Shown here: piece by piece, positions 1 to 8,644 of the stretch
Layout of the letters: each line of letters begins with the position of its first letter
Position numbering within the stretch: the stretch's first letter is position 1
Source: Acidimicrobiia bacterium
GTDB lineage: Bacteria > Actinomycetota > Acidimicrobiia > Acidimicrobiales > Aldehydirespiratoraceae
Reading direction: 5' to 3'
Assembly: GCA_022819505.1 (NCBI GenBank)
Contig: JAJEHD010000014.1
Span: 109,685 to 173,684 of the forward strand
DNA: 64,000 nt
The notes under the pieces: model-generated
Databases searched by the model: none
Told to the model about the DNA's origin: nothing
Seen by the model: only the letters and a program-made list of their open reading frames with translations
Made by a program: the position numbers and the translations under genes

Positions 1-346
1 GCCCCACTTCTGGGCCCTCGCCATCCGCTACCGCAGCGACTATGAGGCCGCCGACGTGCCGATGCTCCCGGCGGTGGCCGGGCTCAGAGCGACCGCTCGC
101 CGCATCGTCGCCTACACGGTCGCGCTGTGGGCCCTGACCCTGCTGCTTGTGCCGGTCGCATCGATGGGCGTGCTGTATGTCGTGGCTGCGCTGGTGCTGG
201 GCGCGGGCTTCCTGGCGCTGGCCGTCGACGTGCTCCGCCGTCCTGACCCGACCCGGTCGATGCGGTTGTTCGGCTGGTCGAACGCCTACATCGTGGCGCT
301 CTTCGGAGCAGTCGCGGCCGACGTTCTGATCCGCCACGGGTTCTAG
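1..346 (+). CDS. ctaB: Protoheme IX farnesyltransferase, C-terminal part (cut by window edge)
   Basis: Last 114 residues of the UbiA-family membrane prenyltransferase that converts heme b to heme O for aa3/caa3 oxidases. The frame is open from base 2 and stops at TAG 344-346. The first visible residues, PHFWALAIRYRSDYEA followed by VPMLP, match the conserved loop of the family (PPHFWALA...VPMLP); three hydrophobic segments follow, the normal C-terminal end. The N-terminal catalytic DxxxD region lies outside the window. Its place just before the oxidase genes is the usual actinobacterial arrangement and supports the call. Confidence 0.88.
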   Translation, partial: PHFWALAIRYRSDYEAADVPMLPAVAGLRATARRIVAYTVALWALTLLLVPVASMGVLYVVAALVLGAGFLALAVDVLRRPDPTRSMRLFGWSNAYIVALFGAVAADVLIRHGF

Positions 347-440
347 AGATGGAGACGGGTTGCTCCCACGCCGGCCCATCGTGCCTCCCGCCGGCCCCCC
401 GGTGTCGCCGCCGATTGTCGGCGGCCCCATTGTCAATGTG

Positions 441-446
441 TAGCAT
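441..446 (+). promoter_or_regulatory. Putative -10 box (TAGCAT), leaderless start
   Basis: TAGCAT ends 9 nt before the ATG at 456, with no Shine-Dalgarno between. Together with similar boxes before other genes here it suggests a (near) leaderless transcript. No clear -35. Confidence 0.4.
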
Positions 447-455
447 CGCCCCCCG

Positions 456-2042
456 ATGACGCTGACCGAGTCCCCCGTCGCGGAATCGGAGGCTGCGGCC
501 GACGCCGACGGCGCGGCCGCGCCGGCGTCCCCGGCGGAGACACTGGGGGCGCCCCGGGGACTGGCCCAGCCGTTCATGACCAGCGACGCGGCGCAGGTCG
601 GCAGGCTCTTCGTGGTCACGTCGCTCCTGCTGGGGCTGGGCGCCGCCGCAATCGGCGTGCTGCTCTCGCTGGGACGCACCGACGCGGTGGCTCCTGACGA
701 CCTGTTCGGCGGCCTCAACGCCTATTTCCGCATGTGGACGCTATACCGGGCGTCGCTGGTGCTGCTGGTGGTCTTGCCGCTGCTCCTCGGCCTGGCCCTG
801 GCCGTAGTGCCGGCCCAGGTTGGGGCCGGAAATGTGGCGTTCCCCCGGGCCGCGCTGGCGTCGTTCTGGTCGTGGCTGATCGGCGCGGTGATCATGGTCG
901 CATCGGTGCTCGCGGGAGGGGGCTGGGGCGCGCTCGACGGCGTGACCGGCAACGAGAGCGACGCCATGGCCCTCACGCTGCTCGGCACCGGCCTGGTGAT
1001 CGTCGCCCTGCTGCTCGGGGCCATCGTGGTGGCCACCACCGTGATCTCGTTGCGCCAGACCGGCATGAGCCTCCTCGACGTGCCCCCGTTCTCGTGGTCG
1101 ATGCTGGTGACCGCGGTGGTGTGGCTGTTCTCCCTGCCGGTGGCCATAGCCAACATCATCGTCATCTACGCAGATCTGCGGGGCCGGCAAGCCATCGCCT
1201 TCGGCCGGCCCGAGAGCCCCGACATCTGGCTCCAGCTCGACTGGCTCGTGGAGCAGCCCGCGGTCTACGCCATGGCCGTGCCGGTGCTCGGCATCGTCTT
1301 CAGCGCGGTCGGCAAGGCCGTCGATGCCCGCTCCAGCCGCCCCGAGGCAATCCTCGTCGTGGTCGGGCTGTTCGGCCTGCTGGCCATGGGCGGCTGGTCA
1401 CAGGACTACTTCACCGCCCCGCAGGACCTTCGCGACGGGCTGGTCTACGTGGCCTTCGGCTTGGCCGCCGTCGTTCCGGTGGTGGCCACCGCCGGTGGTG
1501 TCGGCGAGCTGGTGATGCGGGGCTCGAAGACGCGGGACCGGCTCCTGAGCACCCCGATGCTGGGCGCCGGTGCGGCGCTCAAGCTCCTCGGAGCGGCCGC
1601 CCTGGTCGGGGCTCTGCGCGTGATCGAGCCCCTCGACCTGCTCGAGACCTCCGCCACCTGGGCGGTGTTCCACGGCGTTGTCGCGGCCGGCCTCATCGCA
1701 GGCGTGGCTGCTCTGGCGACCTGGTCGCAGCTGCTGCTGGGCCCCATCCAGCAGAGGCTTGCGGTGGGCGCGATCATGCTGCTGGGCGTCGGCGGCGGCC
1801 TGCTGGTGCTGGCCGACCTCATCTCCGGCTTCATTGCCGATGACCCTGACCTCATGGCCCTCGCGCTGGACGGCAACGCCGCGCTCAACGGGGTGGTCCT
1901 GATCGGGTCCCTGCTGCTGGCGGCCGGCCTGGCCGCGGCCCTGTTCGCAGCCGCCTCGGCCCTCAGGGCCCGAGCGGCCCGTGAGCGCAGCGAACTAGAG
2001 CGGGAATCCGGGGCCCGAGCGGCCGGTAGCGAGGCAGCATGA
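456..2042 (+). CDS. Heme-copper oxidase subunit I-like membrane protein lacking metal ligands
   Basis: 528-residue protein with about twelve hydrophobic segments that aligns along its length with the genuine subunit I encoded at 4707. Shared landmarks include an AFPR motif (residues 128-131) and GMSLLDVPPFSW, matching GMTLMRMPVLTW in CtaD. The metal ligands are gone: the MHG low-spin heme His is Tyr97, GHPEVY has become EQPAVY (residues 266-271; the CuB His is Gln267, Tyr271 kept), the His-His pair is Gln316-Asp317, and HFH of the last heme helix is replaced by non-His residues. It therefore cannot bind heme a, a3 or CuB as known enzymes do. It overlaps the next gene by 4 bp. A structural or assembly role is inference. 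The C-terminal tail is Arg/Glu-rich and coincides with a dispersed repeat at 1966. Confidence 0.8.
   Translation: MTLTESPVAESEAAADADGAAAPASPAETLGAPRGLAQPFMTSDAAQVGRLFVVTSLLLGLGAAAIGVLLSLGRTDAVAPDDLFGGLNAYFRMWTLYRASLVLLVVLPLLLGLALAVVPAQVGAGNVAFPRAALASFWSWLIGAVIMVASVLAGGGWGALDGVTGNESDAMALTLLGTGLVIVALLLGAIVVATTVISLRQTGMSLLDVPPFSWSMLVTAVVWLFSLPVAIANIIVIYADLRGRQAIAFGRPESPDIWLQLDWLVEQPAVYAMAVPVLGIVFSAVGKAVDARSSRPEAILVVVGLFGLLAMGGWSQDYFTAPQDLRDGLVYVAFGLAAVVPVVATAGGVGELVMRGSKTRDRLLSTPMLGAGAALKLLGAAALVGALRVIEPLDLLETSATWAVFHGVVAAGLIAGVAALATWSQLLLGPIQQRLAVGAIMLLGVGGGLLVLADLISGFIADDPDLMALALDGNAALNGVVLIGSLLLAAGLAAALFAAASALRARAARERSELERESGARAAGSEAA
1966..2005 (+). repeat. Dispersed 40-bp GC-rich repeat, copy A
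   Basis: Begins gggcccgagcggcccgtgag and continues with gcgcagcgaac and agcggga. Related copies lie at 28592 and 53375. This copy is inside the coding sequence and encodes the Arg/Glu-rich tail of the oxidase-like protein. Confidence 0.5.
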
Positions 2043-2623
2043 GGACGACCGAGCTGCCCGCGGCGGAGGCGATCCGCCCCCGCACCGTCGTAGTCGGCGC
2101 CCTGCTGGCCACCGGAGCGGCCTTCATAGCCTTCGCCGCCCTCGTCTCGGTGTACGTCCAGCAACGCCAGCAGGCTGCGGCCCTGGGCGAGGAGTGGTTC
2201 CCGTCCGGCACGGTCGAACTCGGCCCCGCCGGGATGATGATGATGACGCTGGCGCTTTCCATCGTGACGGTGCAGTGGGCCGTACAGGCCGCCCGGGCCG
2301 AGGATCGACCACACGGGTTCATCGCGCTGGGCGTCACCCTGATGTTCGGTGCCGCGGTGATCAACCAGTTCTGGTTCGTCTACCAGGACACCGCCTTCGC
2401 CATAGACGGCGGCCGGGCCGAGTTGCTGTTCTACGCGGTCACCGGCTCGTTCATCGCCATGCTCATCGCGGCCATGGCCATGGTGACGGTCACCACCATC
2501 CGCTCACTGCTAGGGCCCTTCGGCCGCGATCTGGCCCATGCGGTGCAGGCCTCAGCCCTGTTCTGGCACATGTGCGTGCTGTGCTACTTCCTGGTCTGGT
2601 ACGTCGTGTTCATAACGAAGTAG
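2039..2623 (+). CDS. Cytochrome c oxidase subunit III-like membrane protein (divergent)
   Basis: 194 residues with five predicted membrane segments. The end, ALFWHMCVLCYFLVWYVVF, parallels GLYWHFVDIVWIFIFTVIY of the genuine subunit III encoded at 6692, and the middle (LALSIVTVQWAVQAARAED) parallels its LALSAVSRGEAEA region. Subunit III (CoxC/CtaE family) is a non-metal subunit that stabilises the oxidase. Start ATG 2039 overlaps the stop of the subunit I-like gene (ATGA), so the two are probably translated together and form a pair. The family call is by eye; no profile search was possible. Confidence 0.7.
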   Translation: MRTTELPAAEAIRPRTVVVGALLATGAAFIAFAALVSVYVQQRQQAAALGEEWFPSGTVELGPAGMMMMTLALSIVTVQWAVQAARAEDRPHGFIALGVTLMFGAAVINQFWFVYQDTAFAIDGGRAELLFYAVTGSFIAMLIAAMAMVTVTTIRSLLGPFGRDLAHAVQASALFWHMCVLCYFLVWYVVFITK

Positions 2624-2633
2624 GTCGCGGCGC

Positions 2634-3431
2634 ATGTTCACCACCGGTTTCAAGTTCTTCTTCGGGCTGTTCGGCGCCTTCACCGCGGCGGCCCTCGTCT
2701 ACGGCTACACCACCGGCGGCAACCACGTCGGCCCCATCTCGTTGGGCTGGAAGGGCGGGGTCGGCGACCACATCGGCTACGGGGTTCTTGTCGGGCTGGC
2801 CTTCGTCTCGCTGCTTGTCAGCCTGGTGCTGGTGTCGTTCCGCGACGCCGACGCCTCGGCCCAGGCCCGCCTCCAGAACCTTGCCGAGGTGCTCACCGAC
2901 CAGCCGGTGGCGGCCAGCTTCTGGCCGGTGGTCGCCGCCTTCGGCATGGGAGCGGCCGCGGTGGGTCTGGTGCTGCACCCCATGGTGTTCGTGCTGGGCC
3001 TCGCCCTGATCTTCCTCTCGCTGATCGAGTGGACCATGGACGCATGGTCCGACCGGGCCACCGGCGACCGTGCGATCAACCGGGAGTTGCGCAACCGCAT
3101 CATGGCGCCCATCGAGATCCCGGTCGTGGGCACGCTCGGTGTTGCCGTGGTCGTGCTGGCCGCCTCCCGCATCCTGCTGAACGTGTCGAAGCTGGAGGCG
3201 GTGTGGGTCGCGGGCGTCGTGTCCGCGCTGATCCTGGGCGGCGCCTGGGTGTACGCCAGCCGTCCCGGCCTCGGCCGTCGCCTCGTGCGGATCCTGGGAC
3301 CGGTGGCGGCCCTGTTGCTGGTGGTGGGCGGCGTGCTCGCCGCGGTGGCCGGCGAGCGCGAGTTCGTCCACCACGAGGTCGATACCCACGAGGAGTCCGG
3401 TGAGCCGGCCGTGACTGAGGAAGGCCACTGA
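2634..3431 (+). CDS. Membrane protein of the oxidase operon, CtaF-like N-terminus
   Basis: 265 residues with about six hydrophobic stretches and a charged His/Glu-rich tail. The N-terminus (MFTTGFKFFFGLFGAFTAAA, then VYGYTTGG) resembles the short actinobacterial cytochrome c oxidase subunit 4 (CtaF), but the protein is about twice that length, with an extra membrane domain after residue 90 that I do not recognise. It sits between the divergent subunit III-like gene and ctaC, one base from the GTG of ctaC, so it belongs to the operon. Its role is unknown; accessory or assembly subunit is inference. Confidence 0.6.
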   Translation: MFTTGFKFFFGLFGAFTAAALVYGYTTGGNHVGPISLGWKGGVGDHIGYGVLVGLAFVSLLVSLVLVSFRDADASAQARLQNLAEVLTDQPVAASFWPVVAAFGMGAAAVGLVLHPMVFVLGLALIFLSLIEWTMDAWSDRATGDRAINRELRNRIMAPIEIPVVGTLGVAVVVLAASRILLNVSKLEAVWVAGVVSALILGGAWVYASRPGLGRRLVRILGPVAALLLVVGGVLAAVAGEREFVHHEVDTHEESGEPAVTEEGH

Positions 3432-3432
3432 C

Positions 3433-4662
3433 GTGCGCTTCGCGACGCTCGCCCGTGCGCTCTCCTGGACGCCGGCGCTGCTGGTCGTAGCCATCGCTAC
3501 CGGCTGCGCGTCCGACGCCGAGCTCGACACCTTCGCGCCGCAGGGCCCGATCGCCAGAGAACTGCACTCCAGGGGAGTGCTTCCGGTGTTCTGGATCGCC
3601 GCAGTGGTGTTCGTGGGCATCACTGTGGCCATGGTGTGGCTGATCTGGCGGCACCGGGTCTCCAGCTACGAGGGCGACGACGAGTGGCCCGCCCAGACCC
3701 ACGGCCACGTCCCGCTGGAAGTGGGCTGGACCGTGGGGTTCTTGGTGACCATGGCGGCGGTGGCCGTCATCATGGTGCTGTCGCTGCCCACCGTGGACGC
3801 CACCGAGGTCAACAAGATGAAGGTCGACATCGACGACCGGAGCGTCGAGTGGGAGCCGACCGTGGTGGTGGTGGGCAACCAGTGGTGGTGGGAGTTCCGC
3901 TACTACTTCGGCGACCAGGTCGACCTGGCCGACCTGAGGGCCCACGGCGACGCCAAGACGCTGCCGCCGGCCGACATCGTCACGTCAGGTCAGATGATGA
4001 TCCCCACCGGCGAGGAGATCGAGTTGATCATCACCTCGCGCGACGTGATCCACTCGTTCTGGATCCCCGCCCTCAACGGCAAGCGCGACGCAGTACCCAA
4101 CCGCTTCTCGCCCTGGAAGATCGAGGCCTCCGATCCCGGCTTCTACTTCGGCCAGTGCACCGAGTTCTGCGGCCTGTCGCACTCCCGGATGAGGATGCAG
4201 GTGGTGGCCCTCAGTCCCCCGGACTTCCAGTCGTGGGTTGACAGCACCACCCAGGACGCGGTCGAGCCCACCGATCCGGCCGCGCTGGCCGGCCTGGAGG
4301 TCTTCTCCGGCATCTGCACCTCCTGCCACGTCATCGAGGGCGTCAACGACGACGTCTTCGAGAGGGCCGACCAGGCATCGGGAGCAGCTCCCAACCTGAC
4401 CCACTTCGCCAACCGGAGCACCTTCGCCGGCGCCATCTTCAACACCTACAACGCCGACGGGTCGCTCAACCGCATCCAGCTCGAGGCCTGGCTCCGCAAC
4501 CCAGGAGACCTCAAAGCCAACTACACCGTGCCCGGCGAGCAGTACCGTGGCATGCCCGACCTGGATCTGAGCGAGCAGCAGATCGACGACTTGGTGGCCT
4601 ACCTTTCAGGGCTGGGGGCGAGGCCCGCAGACTGGATCATTGAAGCCACCCAGGTGGAGTGA
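3433..4662 (+). CDS. ctaC: Cytochrome c oxidase subunit II with fused cytochrome c domain (caa3 type)
   Basis: 409 residues. A lipoprotein-like signal ends at Cys25 (IATGC). Two membrane segments follow (about 50-72 and 98-118), then the CuA cupredoxin domain with His207, Cys242-x-Glu-x-Cys246, His250 and Met253 in CTEFCGLSHSRM. A cytochrome c domain follows with heme motif CTSCH (295-299) and a likely Met ligand in RGMPD. This is the electron-entry subunit, taking electrons from cytochrome c or a bc1-linked carrier to CuA. The GTG start at 3433 gives a proper signal peptide. The fused heme c makes it a caa3 rather than aa3 enzyme. Confidence 0.95.
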   Translation: MRFATLARALSWTPALLVVAIATGCASDAELDTFAPQGPIARELHSRGVLPVFWIAAVVFVGITVAMVWLIWRHRVSSYEGDDEWPAQTHGHVPLEVGWTVGFLVTMAAVAVIMVLSLPTVDATEVNKMKVDIDDRSVEWEPTVVVVGNQWWWEFRYYFGDQVDLADLRAHGDAKTLPPADIVTSGQMMIPTGEEIELIITSRDVIHSFWIPALNGKRDAVPNRFSPWKIEASDPGFYFGQCTEFCGLSHSRMRMQVVALSPPDFQSWVDSTTQDAVEPTDPAALAGLEVFSGICTSCHVIEGVNDDVFERADQASGAAPNLTHFANRSTFAGAIFNTYNADGSLNRIQLEAWLRNPGDLKANYTVPGEQYRGMPDLDLSEQQIDDLVAYLSGLGARPADWIIEATQVE

Positions 4663-4706
4663 CATGGCAATGACGGCGATAGAGACCGGGGAGGTGTTGG
4701 AGCAAC

Positions 4707-6695
4707 ATGGCGATCACTGAGAAGACGCCCCTCGAGCTCGGCCCGGGTGACACCGCCCGCTACGCCGAGCGGCCCCTCGGCGTGTTCACCCGCCCCCAAG
4801 AGGGCCGGGGTTGGCGGGACTGGCTCAGCACCGTCGACCACAAGCGCATCGGGATCCTGTACGGCGCCTCCGCGATGTTCTTCTTCCTGGTCGGCGGGGT
4901 CGAGGCGCTGCTGATCCGGCTGCAGCTGGCCGCGCCCGAGGGCTCGGTGCTCGGCGCCGACGTCTACAACCAGGTGTACACCATGCACGGCGTCACCATG
5001 GTGTTCCTGTTCATCATGCCGCTGGCGGCCGCCTTCGCGAACTACTTCATCCCGTTGCAGATCGGGGCCCGCGATGTGGCCTTCCCCCGCCTCAACGCGC
5101 TGTCGTACTGGATCTGGCTGTCGGGCGCCATCTTCCTGAACACCTCGTGGATAGTGGGCGGCGGCGGCGCCGACTGCGGGTGGTTCTGCTACTCGACCAA
5201 CAGCGGCGTGGCCTTCTCGCCCAGCCACGGAGTGGACTTCTACGCCATCGGCCTGCAGATCCTGGGCATCGCCTCGCTGGTGTCGTCGGTGAACCTGATC
5301 GTCACCTGCCTCAACATGCGGGCGCCCGGCATGACGCTGATGCGCATGCCGGTGCTCACCTGGATGCTGCTGATCACCCAGTTCCTGCTGCTGTTCGCGC
5401 TGCCGGTGATCACCGTGGCCCTGTTCCTGTTGATGTTCGACCGGCTCTTCGACGCCCAGTTCTTCAATCCCGACGCGGGCGCCGACCCGCTCTTATGGCA
5501 GCACTTATTCTGGATATTCGGCCATCCTGAGGTGTACATCATCATCCTGCCCGCCTTCGGGGTGGTGTCGGAGATCATCCCCACTTTCAGCCGTAAGCCC
5601 CTGTTCGGCTACGAGTTCATGGTCTTCTCCGGGATCGCCATCGGGTTCATGGGCTGGGGCGTGTGGGCCCACCACATGTTCGTGTCGGGCATAGGCCCCA
5701 TCTCGGTGGCCGCCTTCTCCCTGTCGACCATGTTCATCGCCGTGCCGACGGGGGTGAAGGTCCTCAACTGGCTTGCCACCATGTGGGGCGGGAAGCTGCG
5801 CTTCACCGTGGCCATGAAGTTCGCGGTGGCCACGGTGGCCATGTTCACCATCGGCGGCCTGTCCGGCGTGACCCACTCGGTGGCGCCGGCCGACACCCAG
5901 CAGACCGACACCTACTACATCGTGGCCCACTTCCACTATGTGATCTTCGGCGGAGGTGTGCTCGGCCTGTTCGCGGGCCTGTACTTCTGGTGGCCCAAGG
6001 TGTGGGGCCACTTCCTCAATGAGCGATTGGGCAACTGGAACTTCTGGATCATGCTGGTGGGCTTCAACCTCACGTTCGGCCCCATGCACATCCTCGGCCT
6101 GCAGGGGATGTCGCGCCGCATCGACACCTACGCCCGGGGCTACGGCTTCGAGTTCTGGAACATGGCGGCCACCGTCGGATCGTTGCTGATCGCGGTGAGC
6201 GTGCTGATCTTCATGTGGAACGTCGTCAAGTCCAAACGCGACGCCCCCCACCTGCCCCCGCCCGGTCCGGACCCGTGGGATGCCCGCAGCCTCGAGTGGT
6301 CGATCCCGTCGCCGGTGCCGACGCACAACTTCGACACCGTGCCTCAGGTTCACGGCCGCGACGAGTGGTGGCACACCAAGTACGCCGAGAACGACGAAGG
6401 CCAGGTGGTGCGGGTCGCCACCACCGAGGAGGCCGCCCAGACCGGCGAGGCCACCGGCGTGCACCTGCCGTCGCCGTCGTTCTGGCCGCTGGCGGTGGCG
6501 GTCGGGCTGCCGCTGATCGGCTACGGCTTGATCTTCAACCTGTGGCTGGCACTAGTCGGCGCGTTGCTGACGATCGCATCGCTCTACTCGTGGGCCATGG
6601 AACCGGTGGACGACCCCGACGCCGCCCACGACCACCACGAAGAGCATCACGAGGACGATGACGCCGATCCCGACGAAGAGAGTGATCCGCGGTGA
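4707..6695 (+). CDS. ctaD: Cytochrome c oxidase subunit I (proton-pumping, heme a/a3-CuB)
   Basis: 662 residues. All six His ligands are visible: VYTMHG (heme a), GHPEVY (CuB His and the crosslinked Tyr), WAHHMF (two CuB His) and AHFHYVIFGG (heme a3 and a). K-channel and FSLSTMFIAVPTGVK landmarks are intact. The C-terminus continues about 150 residues past helix XII with two further hydrophobic segments and a His/Asp/Glu-rich tail, as in caa3 subunits with an appended domain. GGGGAGG at 4688-4694 may serve as ribosome site. Two TTA leucine codons and an ATA occur at 5493-5516, unusual in this GC-rich DNA. Overlaps ctaE by GTGA. Confidence 0.97.
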   Translation: MAITEKTPLELGPGDTARYAERPLGVFTRPQEGRGWRDWLSTVDHKRIGILYGASAMFFFLVGGVEALLIRLQLAAPEGSVLGADVYNQVYTMHGVTMVFLFIMPLAAAFANYFIPLQIGARDVAFPRLNALSYWIWLSGAIFLNTSWIVGGGGADCGWFCYSTNSGVAFSPSHGVDFYAIGLQILGIASLVSSVNLIVTCLNMRAPGMTLMRMPVLTWMLLITQFLLLFALPVITVALFLLMFDRLFDAQFFNPDAGADPLLWQHLFWIFGHPEVYIIILPAFGVVSEIIPTFSRKPLFGYEFMVFSGIAIGFMGWGVWAHHMFVSGIGPISVAAFSLSTMFIAVPTGVKVLNWLATMWGGKLRFTVAMKFAVATVAMFTIGGLSGVTHSVAPADTQQTDTYYIVAHFHYVIFGGGVLGLFAGLYFWWPKVWGHFLNERLGNWNFWIMLVGFNLTFGPMHILGLQGMSRRIDTYARGYGFEFWNMAATVGSLLIAVSVLIFMWNVVKSKRDAPHLPPPGPDPWDARSLEWSIPSPVPTHNFDTVPQVHGRDEWWHTKYAENDEGQVVRVATTEEAAQTGEATGVHLPSPSFWPLAVAVGLPLIGYGLIFNLWLALVGALLTIASLYSWAMEPVDDPDAAHDHHEEHHEDDDADPDEESDPR

Positions 6696-7324
6696 GCGCC
6701 GAGCCTCTAGTGGCTGATCACGCTCACGAGGTGTCGGACCACGGCCACGATCCCCACGCCACCACCACCGGCCTGTCGCACATCAAGCTGGCCATGTGGG
6801 TGTTCCTGGGCTCGGAGTGCCTGCTGTTCGGCGGGCTGATCTCCACCTACCTGCTGTACAAGACCCGGGGCAACGGCCGCACCCTGCCCACCGACGTATT
6901 CGACATCCCGTTCACGTCGGTGAGTTCGTTCGTGCTGCTGATGAGCTCGCTGACGATGGTGCTGGCCCTCTCCGCAGTGTCCCGGGGCGAGGCCGAGGCC
7001 GGCCGCACCTGGCTGCTGGCCACCGCGCTGCTCGGGGGGGTATTCGTCGGCGGGCAGGTCTACGAGTTCACCGCCTTCGTGCGTGAGGGGGTCGCCTTCA
7101 CCACCAACCCGGCCAGCAGCGCCTTCTTCACCCTTACCGGCTTCCACGGCGTTCACGTGAGCCTGGGCATCGTGATGCTGATGTCGCTGTTCGTGGCGTC
7201 GGTGAAGGGCAAGTTGACCCAGCGCAACGCCGAGACGGTGGAGATCGTGGGCCTCTACTGGCACTTCGTGGACATCGTGTGGATCTTCATCTTCACCGTC
7301 ATCTACCTGATCCCGGCCGACTGA
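6692..7324 (+). CDS. ctaE: Cytochrome c oxidase subunit III
   Basis: 210 residues with a His/Asp-rich N-terminal extension and five membrane segments, the short actinobacterial form. Recognisable signatures are LAMWVFLGSECLLFGGL near the start, the conserved Glu in VYEFTAF, TGFHGVHVSLG, and the terminal GLYWHFVDIVWIFIF. Start GTG 6692 overlaps the ctaD stop, so synthesis is coupled. It stabilises the subunit I active site against turnover inactivation (known of the family). It is the functional counterpart of the divergent copy at 2039. Confidence 0.95.
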   Translation: MSAEPLVADHAHEVSDHGHDPHATTTGLSHIKLAMWVFLGSECLLFGGLISTYLLYKTRGNGRTLPTDVFDIPFTSVSSFVLLMSSLTMVLALSAVSRGEAEAGRTWLLATALLGGVFVGGQVYEFTAFVREGVAFTTNPASSAFFTLTGFHGVHVSLGIVMLMSLFVASVKGKLTQRNAETVEIVGLYWHFVDIVWIFIFTVIYLIPAD

Positions 7325-7332
7325 TCCCTGCC

Positions 7333-7680
7333 ATGAGCGACACCGCCACCTCCGAGCACTCCGAGCCCGACACGGCTGCCGAGCATCACGACACCGAACA
7401 CGCCCATCCTTCGGACTGGGCCTACGTCAAGATCGCCGTCGTTCTGGCCGTGATCACCGCGCTGGAGGTGTTCACCTATTTCGAGTCGGTGGTCGACTGG
7501 GGAGTTGCGCTGGTGCCGTCGCTCATCTTCATGATGATCGTCAAGTTCTATTTGGTGGCCACCTGGTTCATGCACCTACGCTTCGACAGCAAGCTGTTCG
7601 GCCGGATGTTCACGGCCGGGCTCATTCTGGCCGTCGGCGTCTATCTGGTCACGTTGACGGTCTTCGAGTTCTGGGTGTAG
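7333..7680 (+). CDS. Cytochrome c oxidase subunit IV family protein
   Basis: 115 residues starting at ATG 7333. A His/Glu-rich soluble N-terminus (about 28 residues) is followed by three membrane helices. LAVITALEVFTYF, MMIVKFYLVATWFMHLRFD and the final LTVFEFWV are typical of the small COX4/CtaF-like subunit (CyoD-like fold). It assists stability or assembly of the oxidase in known systems. An in-frame start 54 bp upstream would lie inside ctaE and is less likely. Confidence 0.88.
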   Translation: MSDTATSEHSEPDTAAEHHDTEHAHPSDWAYVKIAVVLAVITALEVFTYFESVVDWGVALVPSLIFMMIVKFYLVATWFMHLRFDSKLFGRMFTAGLILAVGVYLVTLTVFEFWV

Positions 7681-7685
7681 CCGCT

Positions 7686-8591
7686 GTGGGCGCCGTGGCC
7701 GCCACCGACGCCTGGCGCTTCCAGTTCCATCCCGAGGTGTGGCTGACGGTCGCCCTGCTGATCGGCCTGGCCATCTACGTGGTGAGGGTGGTGGCCCCGG
7801 TGGCGGTGCCGCCGGGCGTGGCCGCGGTCACCAAGCGCCAGCGGCTGTGCTTCGTCGCGGGTGTGGCCTTGCTGTGGGTCTCGGCCGACTGGCCCATGCA
7901 CGACATCGCCGAGGAGTACCTGTACTCGGTGCACATGGTGCAGCACCTGCTGATCAGCTTCGTGGTGCCGCCGCTGCTGCTGATGGCTGTGCCCGAGTGG
8001 CTGGCCCGGCTGATCGTGGTCGACGGCTCGCGCTCGGCCAAGGTGATCCGGCGCCTGGTGCATCCGCTGGTGGCCGGGGTGGCCTTCAACGCGCTGCAGG
8101 CACTGATGCACTGGAACACCGTGGTGGAGCTGTCGGTGCGCAGCGGTCCCTTCCACTACGCCATGCACCTGCTCATGTTTGCCAGCGCGCTGGCCATGTG
8201 GACACCGGTCGTCGGGCCGCTGCGGGAACTGCACCTGTCGGAGCCGGCCAAGATGGTGTACCTGTTCACGATGTCGATCATCCCCACCGTGCCGGCCGCG
8301 TGGCTGACCTTCGCCGAGGGCTCGGTGTACCCGGTCTACGACCATGCCCAGCGCCTGTTCGGCATCTCTGTGGCCGCCGACCAGCAGGCCGCCGGCGCGA
8401 TCATGAAAGTGCTCGGCGGCCTCTACCTGTGGACCCTGATCGCCATCCGGTTCTTCCGTTTCTCGGCCGCCCAGCGGCGCGCCGACGCCGAGGATCGCCG
8501 TCTCCGGGTGTTGGCCAACACCCTTACCACGGCCGATGTCGAGGCCGAGTTCGAGCGCCTCGGCCCCCCGCCCTCCGAGCCCCGCCCCTAG
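7686..8591 (+). CDS. ctaG: Cytochrome c oxidase assembly factor CtaG (Caa3_CtaG family)
   Basis: 301 residues with seven predicted membrane helices. Conserved family features visible are WPMHDIAEEYLYSVHMVQHLL, with several membrane His residues suited to copper handling, a central HWNTVVELS, and HYAMHLLMF. Bacillus CtaG is required for formation of active caa3 oxidase, probably in CuB insertion (family knowledge). Starts at GTG 7686, five bases after the subunit IV stop, and closes the oxidase operon. Confidence 0.9.
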   Translation: MGAVAATDAWRFQFHPEVWLTVALLIGLAIYVVRVVAPVAVPPGVAAVTKRQRLCFVAGVALLWVSADWPMHDIAEEYLYSVHMVQHLLISFVVPPLLLMAVPEWLARLIVVDGSRSAKVIRRLVHPLVAGVAFNALQALMHWNTVVELSVRSGPFHYAMHLLMFASALAMWTPVVGPLRELHLSEPAKMVYLFTMSIIPTVPAAWLTFAEGSVYPVYDHAQRLFGISVAADQQAAGAIMKVLGGLYLWTLIAIRFFRFSAAQRRADAEDRRLRVLANTLTTADVEAEFERLGPPPSEPRP

Positions 8592-8604
8592 AGGCCGGGC
8601 GGAT

Positions 8605-8614
8605 AACGGCCGTT
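8605..8614. promoter_or_regulatory. 10-bp perfect palindrome AACGGCCGTT
   Basis: Lies between ctaG and the methyltransferase gene, 16 bp upstream of the putative -10 box. A possible operator; too short to be convincing alone. Confidence 0.25.
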
Positions 8615-8630
8615 CCGGCACGCTAGCGTC

Positions 8631-8636
8631 TACGGT
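8631..8636 (+). promoter_or_regulatory. Putative -10 box (TACGGT), leaderless start
   Basis: TACGGT ends 8 nt before the ATG at 8645. No Shine-Dalgarno is visible, which fits the leaderless pattern seen at many genes here. Confidence 0.4.
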
Positions 8637-8644
8637 TGCTGCGG

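Noticed and set aside
4664..4720. 18-codon ORF (MAMTAIETGEVLEQHGDH) overlapping the ctaD start
   Set aside because: Could be a coupling leader peptide, but it has no family, and short ORFs of this length are common by chance.
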